A DNA stretch of 64,000 nt. Source: Echinococcus granulosus. Taxonomy: Eukaryota > Platyhelminthes > Cestoda > Cyclophyllidea > Taeniidae. The notes beneath the pieces are model-generated. The model saw nothing but the letters and a program-made list of their open reading frames with translations, ran no database searches and was not told the origin of the DNA. Of the stretch, positions 1 through 54,539 are shown piece after piece. Within the stretch, counting starts at the first letter, position 1. Each line of letters begins with the position of its first letter. The translations under genes and the position numbers were made by a program. The DNA lies in assembly GCF_000524195.1 (NCBI RefSeq), contig NW_020170459.1:256643-320642 (forward strand). The letters run 5' to 3'.

Positions 1-501
1 ATACACGGTTGGTGGGGGTGCCATCAATCCCAGAAAACGTGCCCATTTTGGTCAATCTCCAACCTCTCCAAGGAGCCGCGCCCTCTCTCACTCCCTCTTG
101 GTCGACTCCTATCAGGCAGAAATGCACTTAAAGTGTACTAATACTCACTCTAAGGTCAAGGGTCGATCAGTTATTATGAGTATGCTTAACTTGAACCACC
201 GAATGACATTTAGGCGGTCTTCGTCAATATAGACATCAGTTCTAAAGCCTTTGTCAATTGATTATGGCTTTGGAGACAGGAAAAAATACAAGACCCCGCA
301 TATGTTAGAAACCAAGATCCTAAGAATTGGTGGCGCAGTTGCACCATTCCAGACGGTTGTGCTGTCTGTCAGTATTGAGCTTCCTACACGTCTCTTTAGA
401 AGAGGCTTGAATTAAGCTCAAGGTGACTCTTTGACGTTCGTGGATCCCATCATTAAGCGTGATTGACAGATGCTAATCTGAGCCACTTTTGTGTATTTTA
501 G

Positions 502-44827
<44,326 letters not shown>

Positions 44828-45021
44828 TTTTGTATGCCACCACCCCTCCCTTTTTGTCCATTCTATATCTCCATCCGCCTCCTCTGTCTTGTCTCATTCC
44901 ATACTTTTCTGTTCTCTTCTACCTGTGTGTTTTAACATCATGTTTTCAGACATTCCACTAACGAACTCAATCAAGTGAAAGGAAAACTTGACACTTCTCT
45001 TGTTGAGGGAGGGAGAAAAAG

Positions 45022-45027
45022 ATTAAA
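45022..45027 (+). promoter_or_regulatory. Candidate poly(A) signal ATTAAA for neurobeachin
   Basis: The only near-canonical hexamer seen between the two convergent stop codons, 195 nt after the neurobeachin stop. Weak on its own. Confidence 0.35.
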
Positions 45028-45115
45028 TACATTATATTTCACAGGGAGGGAGGGGAGAGGAGGTTATTGCACGTAAACACATAGGAGGGGGAGGAGCAAG
45101 GATTACGGGGGAGGC

Positions 45116-45411
45116 CTAGTCATCGTCATCTTCATCGACAGTCGCGCCATGAGTTCCCTCCGCCCTTACGTCTTCATCAACGACACCAGATTCGCCTTTA
45201 TGAGCACTATCGCTGACTACATAGGCAACTGAGAAGGCGTTCGGCGCCTGACGCTGGTTGTGATGGTGGTTTGATGTCGGCGTCGTCCCGACTTCCTCTC
45301 CACTCCCCGCCTCCACACCTTCGTTTTGTGCAGTTGGGTGGGCTGCACTGTCGTCCTCCTCCATCTTCTCTATTGCCCCCTTCTCCAGTTCTTCATAATC
45401 TGCCTCTTCGT
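45116..45411 (-). CDS. HMGB: HMGB exon 4 (terminal acidic exon)
   Basis: Strong acceptor (TTTTCTTTCAG), phase 1 in, matching exon 3. It encodes D-EEADYEELEKGAIEKMEED, a less acidic middle, and ends VDEDDDD-stop. The acidic character and phase fit attach it to HMGB. It could instead belong to a separate unseen gene, but no other upstream exon was found. Confidence 0.72.
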
Positions 45412-47680
45412 CTGAAAGAAAACGGTGCATTCTGTAGCCTCACTTCTTCCCTCAAGAGTCCAATTCTAATCAAAGCCTGTGGAAAAGAACGTCTCTCCTG
45501 AAGACTGCAACTGAATTAAAGTAGGATCAAAACTCGAAAGACTTTGCACTTCTATCAAATAAGTTGTCAAAATTCGTTGCCTCCTTGATAAAATTTAAGC
45601 AATAAGAAATGTTTCCTAGTTTGCGAAGAATCCAGCCTTTCAAAAAGCTGGATTTCGCACTAGACCACCTTGGAGGTTCACGATGAGCCTAAAGTATCCA
45701 CTTGGTGGGGAGATTATTTCTTGTAATCCGACGGCCTTCAGTACTTTTCATTCTTGTTGCCTTCCAAGGATCTAATTTTTTCGAAATACAACTGACTGGA
45801 GAATAAAATGCAAAATGGTGGAGAAACTTTACACCTCTGCTTGGCTTCTGATAATCGTTGTCCTCGCGACGACTGATGCTTTACAATTTTAAGAAAACCA
45901 AAACCAAATTCGCAAAAATCCAATCATTCCGAAGGTCATGAGTTGGAGAACCTAATCATGAGTCTGGAAAGATCCATTCTTGGACAACGTCATTTCAAGG
46001 GAGAAAATATAGTTGCGGAGGCATTTTACACCTCTACTCGACCCAGATGCCTCCAAAAACCGACGGCTTATTGAAGTACTGTTATCAAGTAGTCGTGTTC
46101 AGAGATTTTGAAGAATTAGGCCTTCCAAAAAATCAGCTGTCGCAAAAGCCGTCCTTAGGTTGTTAAAAAATGGTTTTCTAGGAATATGAATAGAGTTCTA
46201 CCGAAAAACCATTCCGCAAAGCTCATTTGATTTTAAATCATGGAATACGATCCCCCCGAATAACGCAAATTTGACGATCTCGTCTTTTAAGCAGAACCTC
46301 ATCCTAAAGAGCATTAACTGAGAAGAAATCTTACCCATCTTCTTTGCCTACCAGTTTCCAATTTGGTGATTCGAACCTCCTAAAATTAGATTTAATACCA
46401 GATATTCACCTTAAATAGGGGCAGCCCTGGGAAATTGATTTGCAGACAGTTAATATCAAAGCAAAAAATGAATTTCCCGTCAGTATCAATCTACAGTGGA
46501 TCAGTATTCTAAACGATAGAACATCGTACTTTTACCTACAAGAAATATTAATACATCATTCCCACATGCTATTGTGCAAGATGACTTGTAAAAACAGATT
46601 ACCCGCTCCTTCATCCGCATCATCGTCTTCTTCCTCTTCCTCTCCCTCTTCCTCTTCTTCCTCATCTCCCTCCTCCTCATAATCATCAACATCTTCCTCA
46701 TCATCAATGTCGTCCTCTCCACCTTTACCGTCCATCTCGTCGACCTCCCGACTGCCTTCGATCTCGAAGCAATTGGCAACATTGACGTTGGCAGAGCTGT
46801 CACCAATGCCTCCACCGCCATCACCAGCTCCGCTTTCGACAACACCACCTCCGGACATGGCTGAGATGTCACGCAGCCGCTTCGGTGTCGTCACAAAAGT
46901 TCCCTCCTTGTACCGACGCATCTCCTGATCAGTTAAATCAGAAGAGAAAATATGGCGTTGATTAGATATATCTCCTCGCACATGGCAGCTGACTCGATTG
47001 TGGGTTAAATCAATGACCCACTTCTTCGTAGCGCTGCTTATCCTTCTGCGCTTGCAGTTCATAGGGGGCCTTATCCGGACATTCGTCCCATAGACGCCCG
47101 AGTTCTTTGGCGACCTCGCTAACCCGCCAATCCGGATGAGTGTTGCGGACTTCAGAACGATAGTGGTCGCAGAAGAAGAAGAAAGCAGAGAGGGCGCGCT
47201 TGGGCATTGAGGGGTCCTTAAGTCGCCGCCTTTTGGTTCCCCGCATGTGATGGTGATGTTCAAAGGTCGACTGCTGCCCACCTGGTTGAGATTGTTGTTG
47301 CTGCGTATGCATCATGGGTTGGGGCGGAAGTTGCTGTTGCTGCTGTAGCTGCTGTTGTTGTACATACTCCCCCATCTCTCTGTTGTAACGCTTTGTATCC
47401 AAGCGAGACATCTCTTCAAAGGGAACTCGTTTGTCAGGAGGCATTTCCTTCAAAAGTACAGTAAAGGGGCTCGATGGGATGAAACGATGGTTTTAAACTT
47501 CTGTACACATAAACAAAGGGACAAACTCACACGCCATCGCTCTGCACACCGCTTGGCAAATTCGTTAAAAATCACATTTTCATTGGGATGAAGAGAGCGA
47601 TGCTTATCCCGAATCACTTGAACAAAACACGCAAAACTGGAAAGGGGACTTTTGGGCCGGTTCTTGTCCTTCACCCTCAT
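45116..47680 (-). CDS. HMGB: HMGB-type protein, two HMG boxes and long acidic tail (4 exons)
   Basis: Non-sequence-specific DNA-bending chromatin protein. Joined exons 47680-47531, 47447-47022, 46924-46603 and 45411-45116 give about 297 residues. Box A runs over exons 1-2 (RPKSPLSSFACFVQVIRDKH, CAERWR then EMPPDKRVPFEEM, RYNREM). A poly-Q/H linker follows, then box B (DPSMPKRALSAFFFFCDHYR, LGRLWDECPDKAPYELQAQK) and an acidic D/E run. The start ATG has an in-frame TGA directly upstream. Box layout equals vertebrate HMGB1-3; the Q-rich linker recalls fly Dsp1. Orthology to a single vertebrate HMGB is not implied. Confidence 0.93.
45412..46602 (-). other. HMGB intron 3
   Basis: 1.19 kb, by far the longest intron of this gene; AT-rich. 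Nothing recognised inside. Confidence 0.6.
46603..46924 (-). CDS. HMGB: HMGB exon 3 (box B end and acidic tail)
   Basis: Starts EMRRYKEGTF, completing box B, then a G/S-rich part and a D/E run encoded by a GAA/GAG/GAT simple tract at about 46700-46610. It ends in phase 1 at GTAATC. If this intron is retained, the frame stops at 46556 after 15 more codons, giving an alternative end. Confidence 0.85.
47022..47447 (-). CDS. HMGB: HMGB exon 2 (box A end, poly-Q linker, box B)
   Basis: 142 codons, phase 0 both ends. It contains three Q runs (at roughly 47361-47302) and box B up to RYEE. Donor GTGGGT; the next intron is 97 bp. Confidence 0.92.
47531..47680 (-). CDS. HMGB: HMGB exon 1 (box A first part)
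   Basis: 50 codons from ATG to CGT before GTGAGT. The following intron is 83 bp and the splice restores the exact HMGB spacing after ERW. Confidence 0.92.
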
Positions 47681-49017
47681 TCACTACACAAGCGCCCGCG
47701 GCAGCAATGTGCATACAAACAAAAAGTATTTAGGCATTAACAACTTCAAAAAATACATATATAAAAAAAAGAATTACCCAAAACAAATCTAAGATATTTA
47801 AAAAAATAGGCCATGGATTTTGCTTAGACATGCGTGACAAAGGGGGAAGAATAGAACCACAACCATGAGTTTGTCAAATTACTGTAAAAGTGGTAGTATA
47901 GACAACAAAAATACCAGGTCTAGCAAATACTTTTGCATTTTAACAAAAACAAATCTTTAAATGCATAAATGCTTTGTAGTTATTAGAAGTATGAAGAAAA
48001 ATAGGCTGCATTGTAACGAAAAACCCCATAAAACAACACAGTGTATGGTTTTTGCACAAAATCAAGAACAAGACAACGTCAATACAGACCCACTTCGTAA
48101 TCCTTTATAAATGCAATGCCCTAGAATGACCCCCGGAATTATCAACAAGAACAAACACAAAAGTGGGTTATTTGCAAAGAAACATTTAAAAATACGTTCT
48201 GACATGGTGAGCCATGTTTCCCGTGCCTCTTGTTCAACTGCACGAATAATATGCCAAGAGGGGTTAACTTCCTGGTCATGTGCGGTGTATGCCCGACATA
48301 TTGGGACCGATACGGTGTTGGATCGAAATAAATAAGGCAAATTGCAAGCGAGATACAAACATGTAATTACATCGCTCGCGTATGTTGCGATTTAAACGCG
48401 CGCGAATGTGCGTGCGTTTACAAATGCACAATGGCAGTGATTCTTCCCTGTGGCATAATTAGTGGTAGATGCTATGTGGCCGTGTTATCATTAAAATATA
48501 ATTCACGAGACTGTGTATTTAAAGTACCAGGTGAACCATGGTTAACTCACGCATTTCTGATCTATTCCATCGCACTTTCAGCCCCTAATTAAAAGTGCCT
48601 ATATCAGGATAATGCTTGACAATAACTCGACGCATTATCTAAGCCGACACTATTGATTTCCCCAAAATGAATTGTTTTACCGACCTCCACGCAGATACAT
48701 CCGCCATGTTATTGCTATAACAACGTTAGATAATCTGATGTCCTAGATACAAAAAGCGGTTTACTCGGTAATTCAGAGACTCGGCTCAAAAATTTTAAAA
48801 TTTTACATATTGATTTTAATTAAACATTAGGGGAACTTACCAATTTTACCTGTTAACGCAAATATTTTAAATTCACTTATTAACGGTTTTCGTGCGTTAT
48901 TAAGAGCGGACGATTGTATGATTCCTGTCGTGCGCTCGGCGTCGTTTTGTTTTCTGTCCTTGTGCTCGTTTTTCGTGTGTTGTCATCATTTTCCACGTTT
49001 GTTTTAAAAACCCGTTC
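47681..49017. promoter_or_regulatory. Divergent upstream region between HMGB and TFAP4
   Basis: 1.34 kb between the two start codons, which point away from each other. It is AT-rich with short CG-rich patches near 48370-48410. It must contain both 5' UTRs and promoters unless undetected 5' exons exist. No clear TATA box or motif array was picked out. Confidence 0.55.
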
Positions 49018-49097
49018 ATGTCTCATAAGGTAGAACTAGTAGATAGGAGACGCACTTTCCCTGAGTACTCCGAAGAATCAGGCATGAAGCATCGACG
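49018..49097 (+). CDS. TFAP4: TFAP4 exon 1
   Basis: 26 codons plus two bases, ending before GTACGT. Not conserved; accepted because it joins in frame to exon 2 and begins with ATG. Confidence 0.7.
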
Positions 49098-50270
49098 GTA
49101 CGTTTGTGCACATGGGGCGCCATCTTGCATGTGACCGTTTTTTACTCTGCCATGCGCCATATCATATACATTCTTCCAATGCTTGTTTGCTTCTCGTCCT
49201 TTCGTGTCTGCACTTTTGTGGATCTAATGATTCAGTATCTCCTTGTAGAAGCAATGTTTCTGATATCGCAAAGTCTGGTCAAGTTGAAAACGAAAAACGC
49301 GTTAGACGTGAGATTGCAAACTGCAACGAGCGACGTAGGATGCAGAGTATTAATGCTGGTTTTGAGAACCTTAGAATTCTTTTGCCGCCCACACAGGATG
49401 GTGAGAAATTGAGCAAGGTAAATTCTGCATTCTATCTTTGACCCTAGTAGGCATCTATTTTGCAACAAACTGCAAAACTTGTCAATACCCTTCTCCTGAA
49501 AGTGAGCGCTCTTGAACAGGAATTGGCACTCTACCGACGTTCGACTGGTCTGCCCCCGTCGGCGGTACTCGCAGACATTACTGAAGAGGTCGCGACTGGT
49601 TTCGCAAGAAAGCGTCGCGCTGAAGATCAAGGTAAGCTGCATACTCCGAAGTAATTCTCTCCCTTCAGGAAAGACGTTGGAATCCCTAAAAGTGGCTAAG
49701 CAGGATGTCGAGACAGCACTTCTTGATCTTGATGATGGCAACGCTTCGGGTCGCTCCTCGGACTGCTACGATGGTAATTTTGGATGCTCTCCGTCGTCGA
49801 CTACTCGACTGCCGCCAGTCTCGTCCGCTTCACCTCTCGATAGTACCGTGGGCACTGCTGCCCGTTTGGAGCACCTGGTGATGGCTATTGAGCAAATCGA
49901 GGGCCCTCCGGGGAATACGCCTCAGCAGCTAGAAAAACCTCCTCTTAACGACTCATTCGCCTATGTTCCGCATGGGCAGACTGTCTACTATAAGTTCCCG
50001 GACTCAGTTTCAGACTTGAGACCATTTTCATACGGTTTAAATACGACTGATTCTGGTGTCCTAAAGCAGAATATCAACTCCTTCGCAGAGGAGTTCGTTC
50101 TGAACTCTTCTCCGCCTGCGCTGCCACCGACTCCTATTCCCGCGTGCGAAGACAAAAGTCACAAGGAGATGTCGATGGATGGGTACCATCCCGTCGCGAA
50201 ACTGCTGAATCGTCCAATCCCCCATAAGTATCTTCATCGTCCCCAAGTTGTAGTCAATAATTCGCACTAA
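49018..50270 (+). CDS. TFAP4: TFAP4/AP-4-family bHLH transcription factor (4 exons)
   Basis: bHLH-leucine-zipper factor that binds CAGCTG-type E-boxes as a dimer. Exons 49018-49097, 49249-49417, 49451-49631 and 49669-50270 give 343 residues. The basic region and helices (VRRE then IANCNERRRMQSINAGFENL, DGEKLSK|ASILQQTA) match AP-4 almost residue for residue. RRAED after the zipper and LVMAIEQIEG further on are also AP-4-like. The zipper region after helix 2 is shorter than in vertebrates, and the second zipper and Q-rich part seem missing. Start at the first in-frame ATG of the first open exon; the N-terminus is less certain. Stop TAA at 50268-50270. Confidence 0.93.
49249..49417 (+). CDS. 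TFAP4: TFAP4 exon 2 (basic region, helix 1, loop)
   Basis: 169 nt after CTTGTAG, ending GAAATTGAGCAAG before GTAAAT. Carries the DNA-contacting NERRRMQ residues. Confidence 0.95.
49451..49631 (+). CDS. TFAP4: TFAP4 exon 3 (helix 2, zipper)
   Basis: Begins ASILQQTAKLVNTLLLKVSA and ends before GTAAGC. Flanked by introns of only 33 bp (49418-49450) and 37 bp (49632-49668). Confidence 0.95.
49669..50270 (+). CDS. TFAP4: TFAP4 exon 4 (C-terminal region)
   Basis: About 200 codons. It includes the conserved ARLEHLVMAIEQIEG helix; the rest is S/P-rich and lineage-specific. Confidence 0.92.
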
Positions 50271-53200
50271 CTTCATCCTAGATGCTTTATTTTCTTCAGC
50301 CTTCACCACCGGGTCCCGGTCTTGACCTCTAAGTGGATGGCTGCTGTGTACATAACCTGTTCAATATCCTGTCTTACCGTTTTTTTCTTTCCTACGAGCA
50401 CAGTTTTATAATATTTTACGGATTTGTTGAGTCGTGAGACCTCTTCTGTAGGTTGGTGAATTTTGGCCTGTTTGCTGATGTTTCATTTGTACATTGTCCA
50501 CTGAAGCTTCTCAGCTGGTACCATTTTTCCTCTCCTAATTATTAGTGGTGTGAACTACTACGGCTCTTGTTCTTTTCTTTCCAATTTCTCGACTCCGGTC
50601 CAGATATCTTCCTTTCAATGCGCTTGATTTGTTTTTTCCTGGATTAAAAAAAATCTCGATTGAATTGCCTCATGTTTCTCCAGTGTCGCAGTTAGGGGTT
50701 GGTTAGTTTTAACACTCGATGAATGCTGCTACAGCGGGGATGTGATGGCTTGGCTTCTTTTCCCCAAATCTGGGTGTACTTTTCGGATGGAGTTCCAGAC
50801 TCGCATGCACCGTGGAGCGGGTTGGGGCCCGTCACTTGTTTCGAGATCGGCTAAACCGTCGTTTGTGTTGTGGGCGCGCGTTGGTGTGTGCATGTCCTGG
50901 ACGCGCTGATCGGTCTAATTGTAACGCAGAGATAAAAAGTCTTGAGTCGGCATCTGTGTCATCGCAAAGCCGTTTTGGGACGAGGGCGTTGGGTGATTCA
51001 GGATCCTGATTTTTCTTCGAACCAAAACGGAAAGCGGGGTGGTGAGGTCACTCACGATCGCATTTTTTCTTTCCCCTCGAACGCTCGGATTCCACAGGCT
51101 GTGGACCTTGGTGCCCACGTCGTGTCTATCCAGTAGTCATGTCACTTGCGCGTTTAAATCCGTTCCAAAGATTGACCTTATATCCTGGACTCGCGCTCTT
51201 TTTCGCCAAGCATCTGTCTAAGCAATGCCCCTGTCATTTGGTTTCCTCGTATTTTTGCCTCAGTAATAGCTTTTAGTTTTTATTAAAGATCGTTCATACG
51301 ACGTAGCTAGTGAGCGCAGCAAGTGGTAATGCCACCTGCTGTAGTACGAAGAGCACCCGACAGATGGATCCATCCCGTTCATAATCACGTCAGCCAATCT
51401 TAATTACTACTTACGCAACTGGAGTATATCAAGAGTGCTCCACCAAATCGCGATATCTAAATCTTTTCTTTTAGATATACCTTTTTCAAACGCTAAATTT
51501 AGTGAAAATTCCAGGTGATTTGCAGAAAAAACTTTTTTCCGGTGCATTCCACTTAACGCTTACCCGAGCTACTCGCTTGAACCGCACAGGTACTCAAGCA
51601 GACGACACCGCTATTGCGATATAGGCGCTACCGACCACGCAATCCACTGGGTGATCGGGCCTGCAATTCACACCGCAAGCTTACCCTCGTTGGCGGCCTT
51701 CGAACGCCCAAGGCAGCTAAGGTAGAACTTGGTAAACCCATTTAAAGTTTGAAATCGTGCAGCCAATCCTACTCTGCAGTGTGAATTCGGTTGATTCCAA
51801 TCAGTCAGACGACCCCGTTTCAAGCCACCACTCGGTTTATCGATTACCGCCCTCCCCCCCTCCTCTCGCACGCGCGCTTGCACTATCGATCCCGCGCGAC
51901 CTAATATTTAAATTCGCAGCCGATTGAAATAGGCGGATTTTTTAAGCCAAAGCGGCAAACTCCTTTCATAAGACCTGATCGTCTGAGTCGGCATTGATTA
52001 TGCCATGCACAGAAACGCTTTTTTGATTTTGATTTTCGCCGCTTCTCGGGTGCCACTTTTGCACCCTGCAGGTTATAAGACACACCCAACAGGGCTTTGG
52101 ATTGTAAGCTTGGCAGCTGCACACACGCGCGACGAAATTAGAGGCCAAAAGTAGTAACGTGTTTTCGTGTTTGGACCCACACGTGCTTCTCGCCTCCCTC
52201 TCCCATTTAATTACGGTTAGCGTGCGCAGCACACAGCAGCGCAGTGGTGGCCACGCAGCAGTACTACTGCGTTGCGCTGTTTTATTTTTGTTTCAACTTT
52301 GGGAACCCAGCCAAATCTCGCCCCGTGTGCAACCAAAACACAATCATGTGCACGCCCGGAGGCCGTCACCCCACACGCGCGTTTGATTGGAGCGTGCTGC
52401 GGTGGCACGTACGCACATGCTCACGTCATAGGCGGGTGACTTGGCGCGAGGCGCTGGAGCAGGCAAAGTTGGCAACGCAGCCGAAGTGGTACGCGTGCAC
52501 ACGTGCATGGGAAGGCCAGGACCGCCGAGCTGTGCCAAATCATCACAACTTAATCCTTCAGGTCCGCGTAAAACCAAACCATTCATGCCAAGCCTGCTCA
52601 CCCACACACAAACACAGCTTCACTCCTGGCTCAGACAGCTGGGAATGGTTAAGTGATTGCGGCAGCGCCGCCTAACAGATGGGGCAGGATCAAAGGAACT
52701 CCTTTGTCGTTCAAAGGTGCTCAAGGGACTTTGAACTTTTTGGGCGTCTTCATTTGAGAATGCAGTCTTTCATGCATTTACACAGCTAAGGATTTATGAG
52801 TGGTGAAGCAGAGATACAATGCGTTCACTTGCCTCGTTCAAGGGAACGAGAAAGAGACGTCAATGCCTATCATTTAGAACGTAATGATGCCTAACTACAT
52901 AGAATCGTGGCTACCACACTGGCATCATGATATCCAGTTCATGTCACCTATGCTAATAGTTCTCCATCCCTTCTATGCTTTGACATTAGGTTTTCAGGGC
53001 TGACTTGGTCATCACACCTTAACGCCTTGGCAATTTGCAGTCCCAAACATTTTTAAAAAATTTTCTGGAATATCACTTGTTTATTTCTTACAGGATGGTA
53101 TGTAACAACCCACTTCCTTGGGCACTGGGACGTAGTCAGACGATAACGAGTTTCTGAGAGAAGTGAGTGAATTTCTTACCGAGCCAAATGGAAGGTGACT

Positions 53201-53569
53201 ATTTACAGCACTTCTTTACTTGAGCGGCTGTCGCCTTGACGATATTTGTCGTGCTAAGTTAATACGGATCTCTTCCTGTAAGATTCGACTGATGTAACCG
53301 GTTTAGGCGACAAAATTCATTTGAATGTACCTTTCAATGGCCAGTTGCACAACCTACTGTTTGACATGGATGACTTATTACATACTGGAGACAGATGTGA
53401 TGCTTGTGACAACCGCTTTTAAATAATCCCAGCTTTACTAGGATTAGGGAATTCAAGAATCAAATGATGAATAGAAATGTAACACTCAAACCCTCCCATA
53501 GATACCGTGATTAGCATGAGTGATTTACAGATGGCAACTATTGATTGAATAAAAAATCGGTCCTATCAG
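50271..53569. other. Intergenic region, GC- and CG-rich between about 50800 and 52700
   Basis: No recognised gene. The part from about 51840 to 52680 is unusually rich in CG and in alternating cacacgcg words compared with the AT-rich surroundings. Many overlapping open frames on both strands look like a composition effect. A 9-bp inverted repeat at 51453-51478 could form a small hairpin. Confidence 0.5.
50643..50648 (+). promoter_or_regulatory. Candidate poly(A) signal ATTAAA for TFAP4
   Basis: ATTAAA followed by an A-run, 373 nt after the stop. First plausible hexamer downstream. Confidence 0.35.
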
Positions 53570-54031
53570 TTAATTACTCAGCTTCAAAACTGCCATTCCG
53601 ATAGTTCTGACCCGTTTATCTGAACTATCAGAATGACCCGACCTGACCGTAAACACGGAGTCGTGTTTCTCTCCATTTATTGATATAACCTTAACAGTTA
53701 AAAGGTATCGTTCCTGGGGGGTACACGTAATGGCGCCGGAATCGTGTATCATGGCACGCCAACATGACGACTGCACGAAATCGGCGCCATTAAGGGCTCC
53801 ACCACCACAATGCATGCTTGAGAGACAGGGCATTTTTAGCATTTGCGGAGCGCAGCCCTTCTGGCAATATGATTTGGGTGGTTGTGCGCCATCCACGTGG
53901 CAGCAGTCACACGCTTCAACGGTCGCACCCACGCACACATGCCTGCTGCCATCAGCTGTTGTTGTGACTGCTACCCGCCGCCGATCGGAGTGCGTGATCT
54001 CAGAACTCCCCATTGGTTTGTCAGTGGACAT
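53570..54031 (-). CDS. Hypothetical ORF, 153 codons, no recognised domain
   Basis: Minus-strand frame open from ATG at 54031 to a stop at 53570 in a local GC-richer patch. The product has a cysteine-rich middle (EACDCCHV, SYCQKGCAP, MPCLSSMHCGGG) and no signal peptide or membrane segment. The opposite strand is also open over 105 codons, so chance is possible. It lies between TFAP4 and ZIC. No function proposed. Confidence 0.25.
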   Translation of the reverse strand: MSTDKPMGSSEITHSDRRRVAVTTTADGSRHVCVGATVEACDCCHVDGAQPPKSYCQKGCAPQMLKMPCLSSMHCGGGALNGADFVQSSCWRAMIHDSGAITCTPQERYLLTVKVISINGEKHDSVFTVRSGHSDSSDKRVRTIGMAVLKLSN

Positions 54032-54246
54032 AAACGCCTACTGATTTGTTGTAAGTAGACATGATTTATACTGTCTTGGAACAGGTGTAACTTTGAGAAT
54101 TTTGCACAGATGCCAACGATAAGATTGTTTGAAACTAACTTAAATTGGAAAAGGCCAAGTGGTAAGGATTCGCATTTATATGCTTGTCTATCAAAGAGAT
54201 CAGAGGCATATCGAGCAAATACATAAAAGAGAGATAGTTAACTATG

Positions 54247-54539
54247 TACAACGCTTAAGTTACGCTGGCGCGGTCGTGATGGCTGACGCTGGACGTTGAC
54301 CACGGATGTCACCGAGAATGATGCTTAAAGGGGGAGAGAGACTATGCAATACGTAAGTTGTTTGTGTAAGTCTCGACCTTGGTAACAAGCCAATGAAGGG
54401 TAGCTCCATCGTACTTTCGCCGGGTGGGATGGCCTCCAGAACATACCAGTAGCGCCTAGACTTTCTCTTCGTCAGCAAAAAATATTCTGCTGTAGTAGTA
54501 TGTCCTCTTACATCTTTAGGGAAGGGTTCGGGAGCCACA
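54247..54539 (+). mobile_element. Truncated TRIM-like element (3' part plus LTR)
   Basis: LTR at 54345-54539 (195 bp, TGCAAT...CCACA) in the opposite orientation to the copies in neurobeachin. Just upstream lies a polypurine tract (AAAGGGGGAGAGAGA, 54327-54341) and about 80 bp of shared interior. The 5' part is missing. The polypurine tract beside the LTR start confirms the element polarity assigned to all copies. Confidence 0.8.

Noticed and set aside
1..501. A possible upstream neurobeachin exon at the window start
   Set aside because: No conserved peptide or convincing acceptor/donor pair found; treated as intron.
46925..47281. Minus-strand frame running into the HMGB acidic exon from upstream (241 codons)
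   Set aside because: Its first part is an out-of-frame reading of exon 2 and the 97-bp intron; the spliced model restores box B exactly.
49232..49741. 169-codon minus frame opposite AP-4
   Set aside because: Antisense shadow of conserved bHLH exons; no domain of its own.
52159..52675. Several overlapping 60-140 codon frames on both strands
   Set aside because: Consistent with few stops in GC-rich DNA; no domain, splice logic or conserved words.
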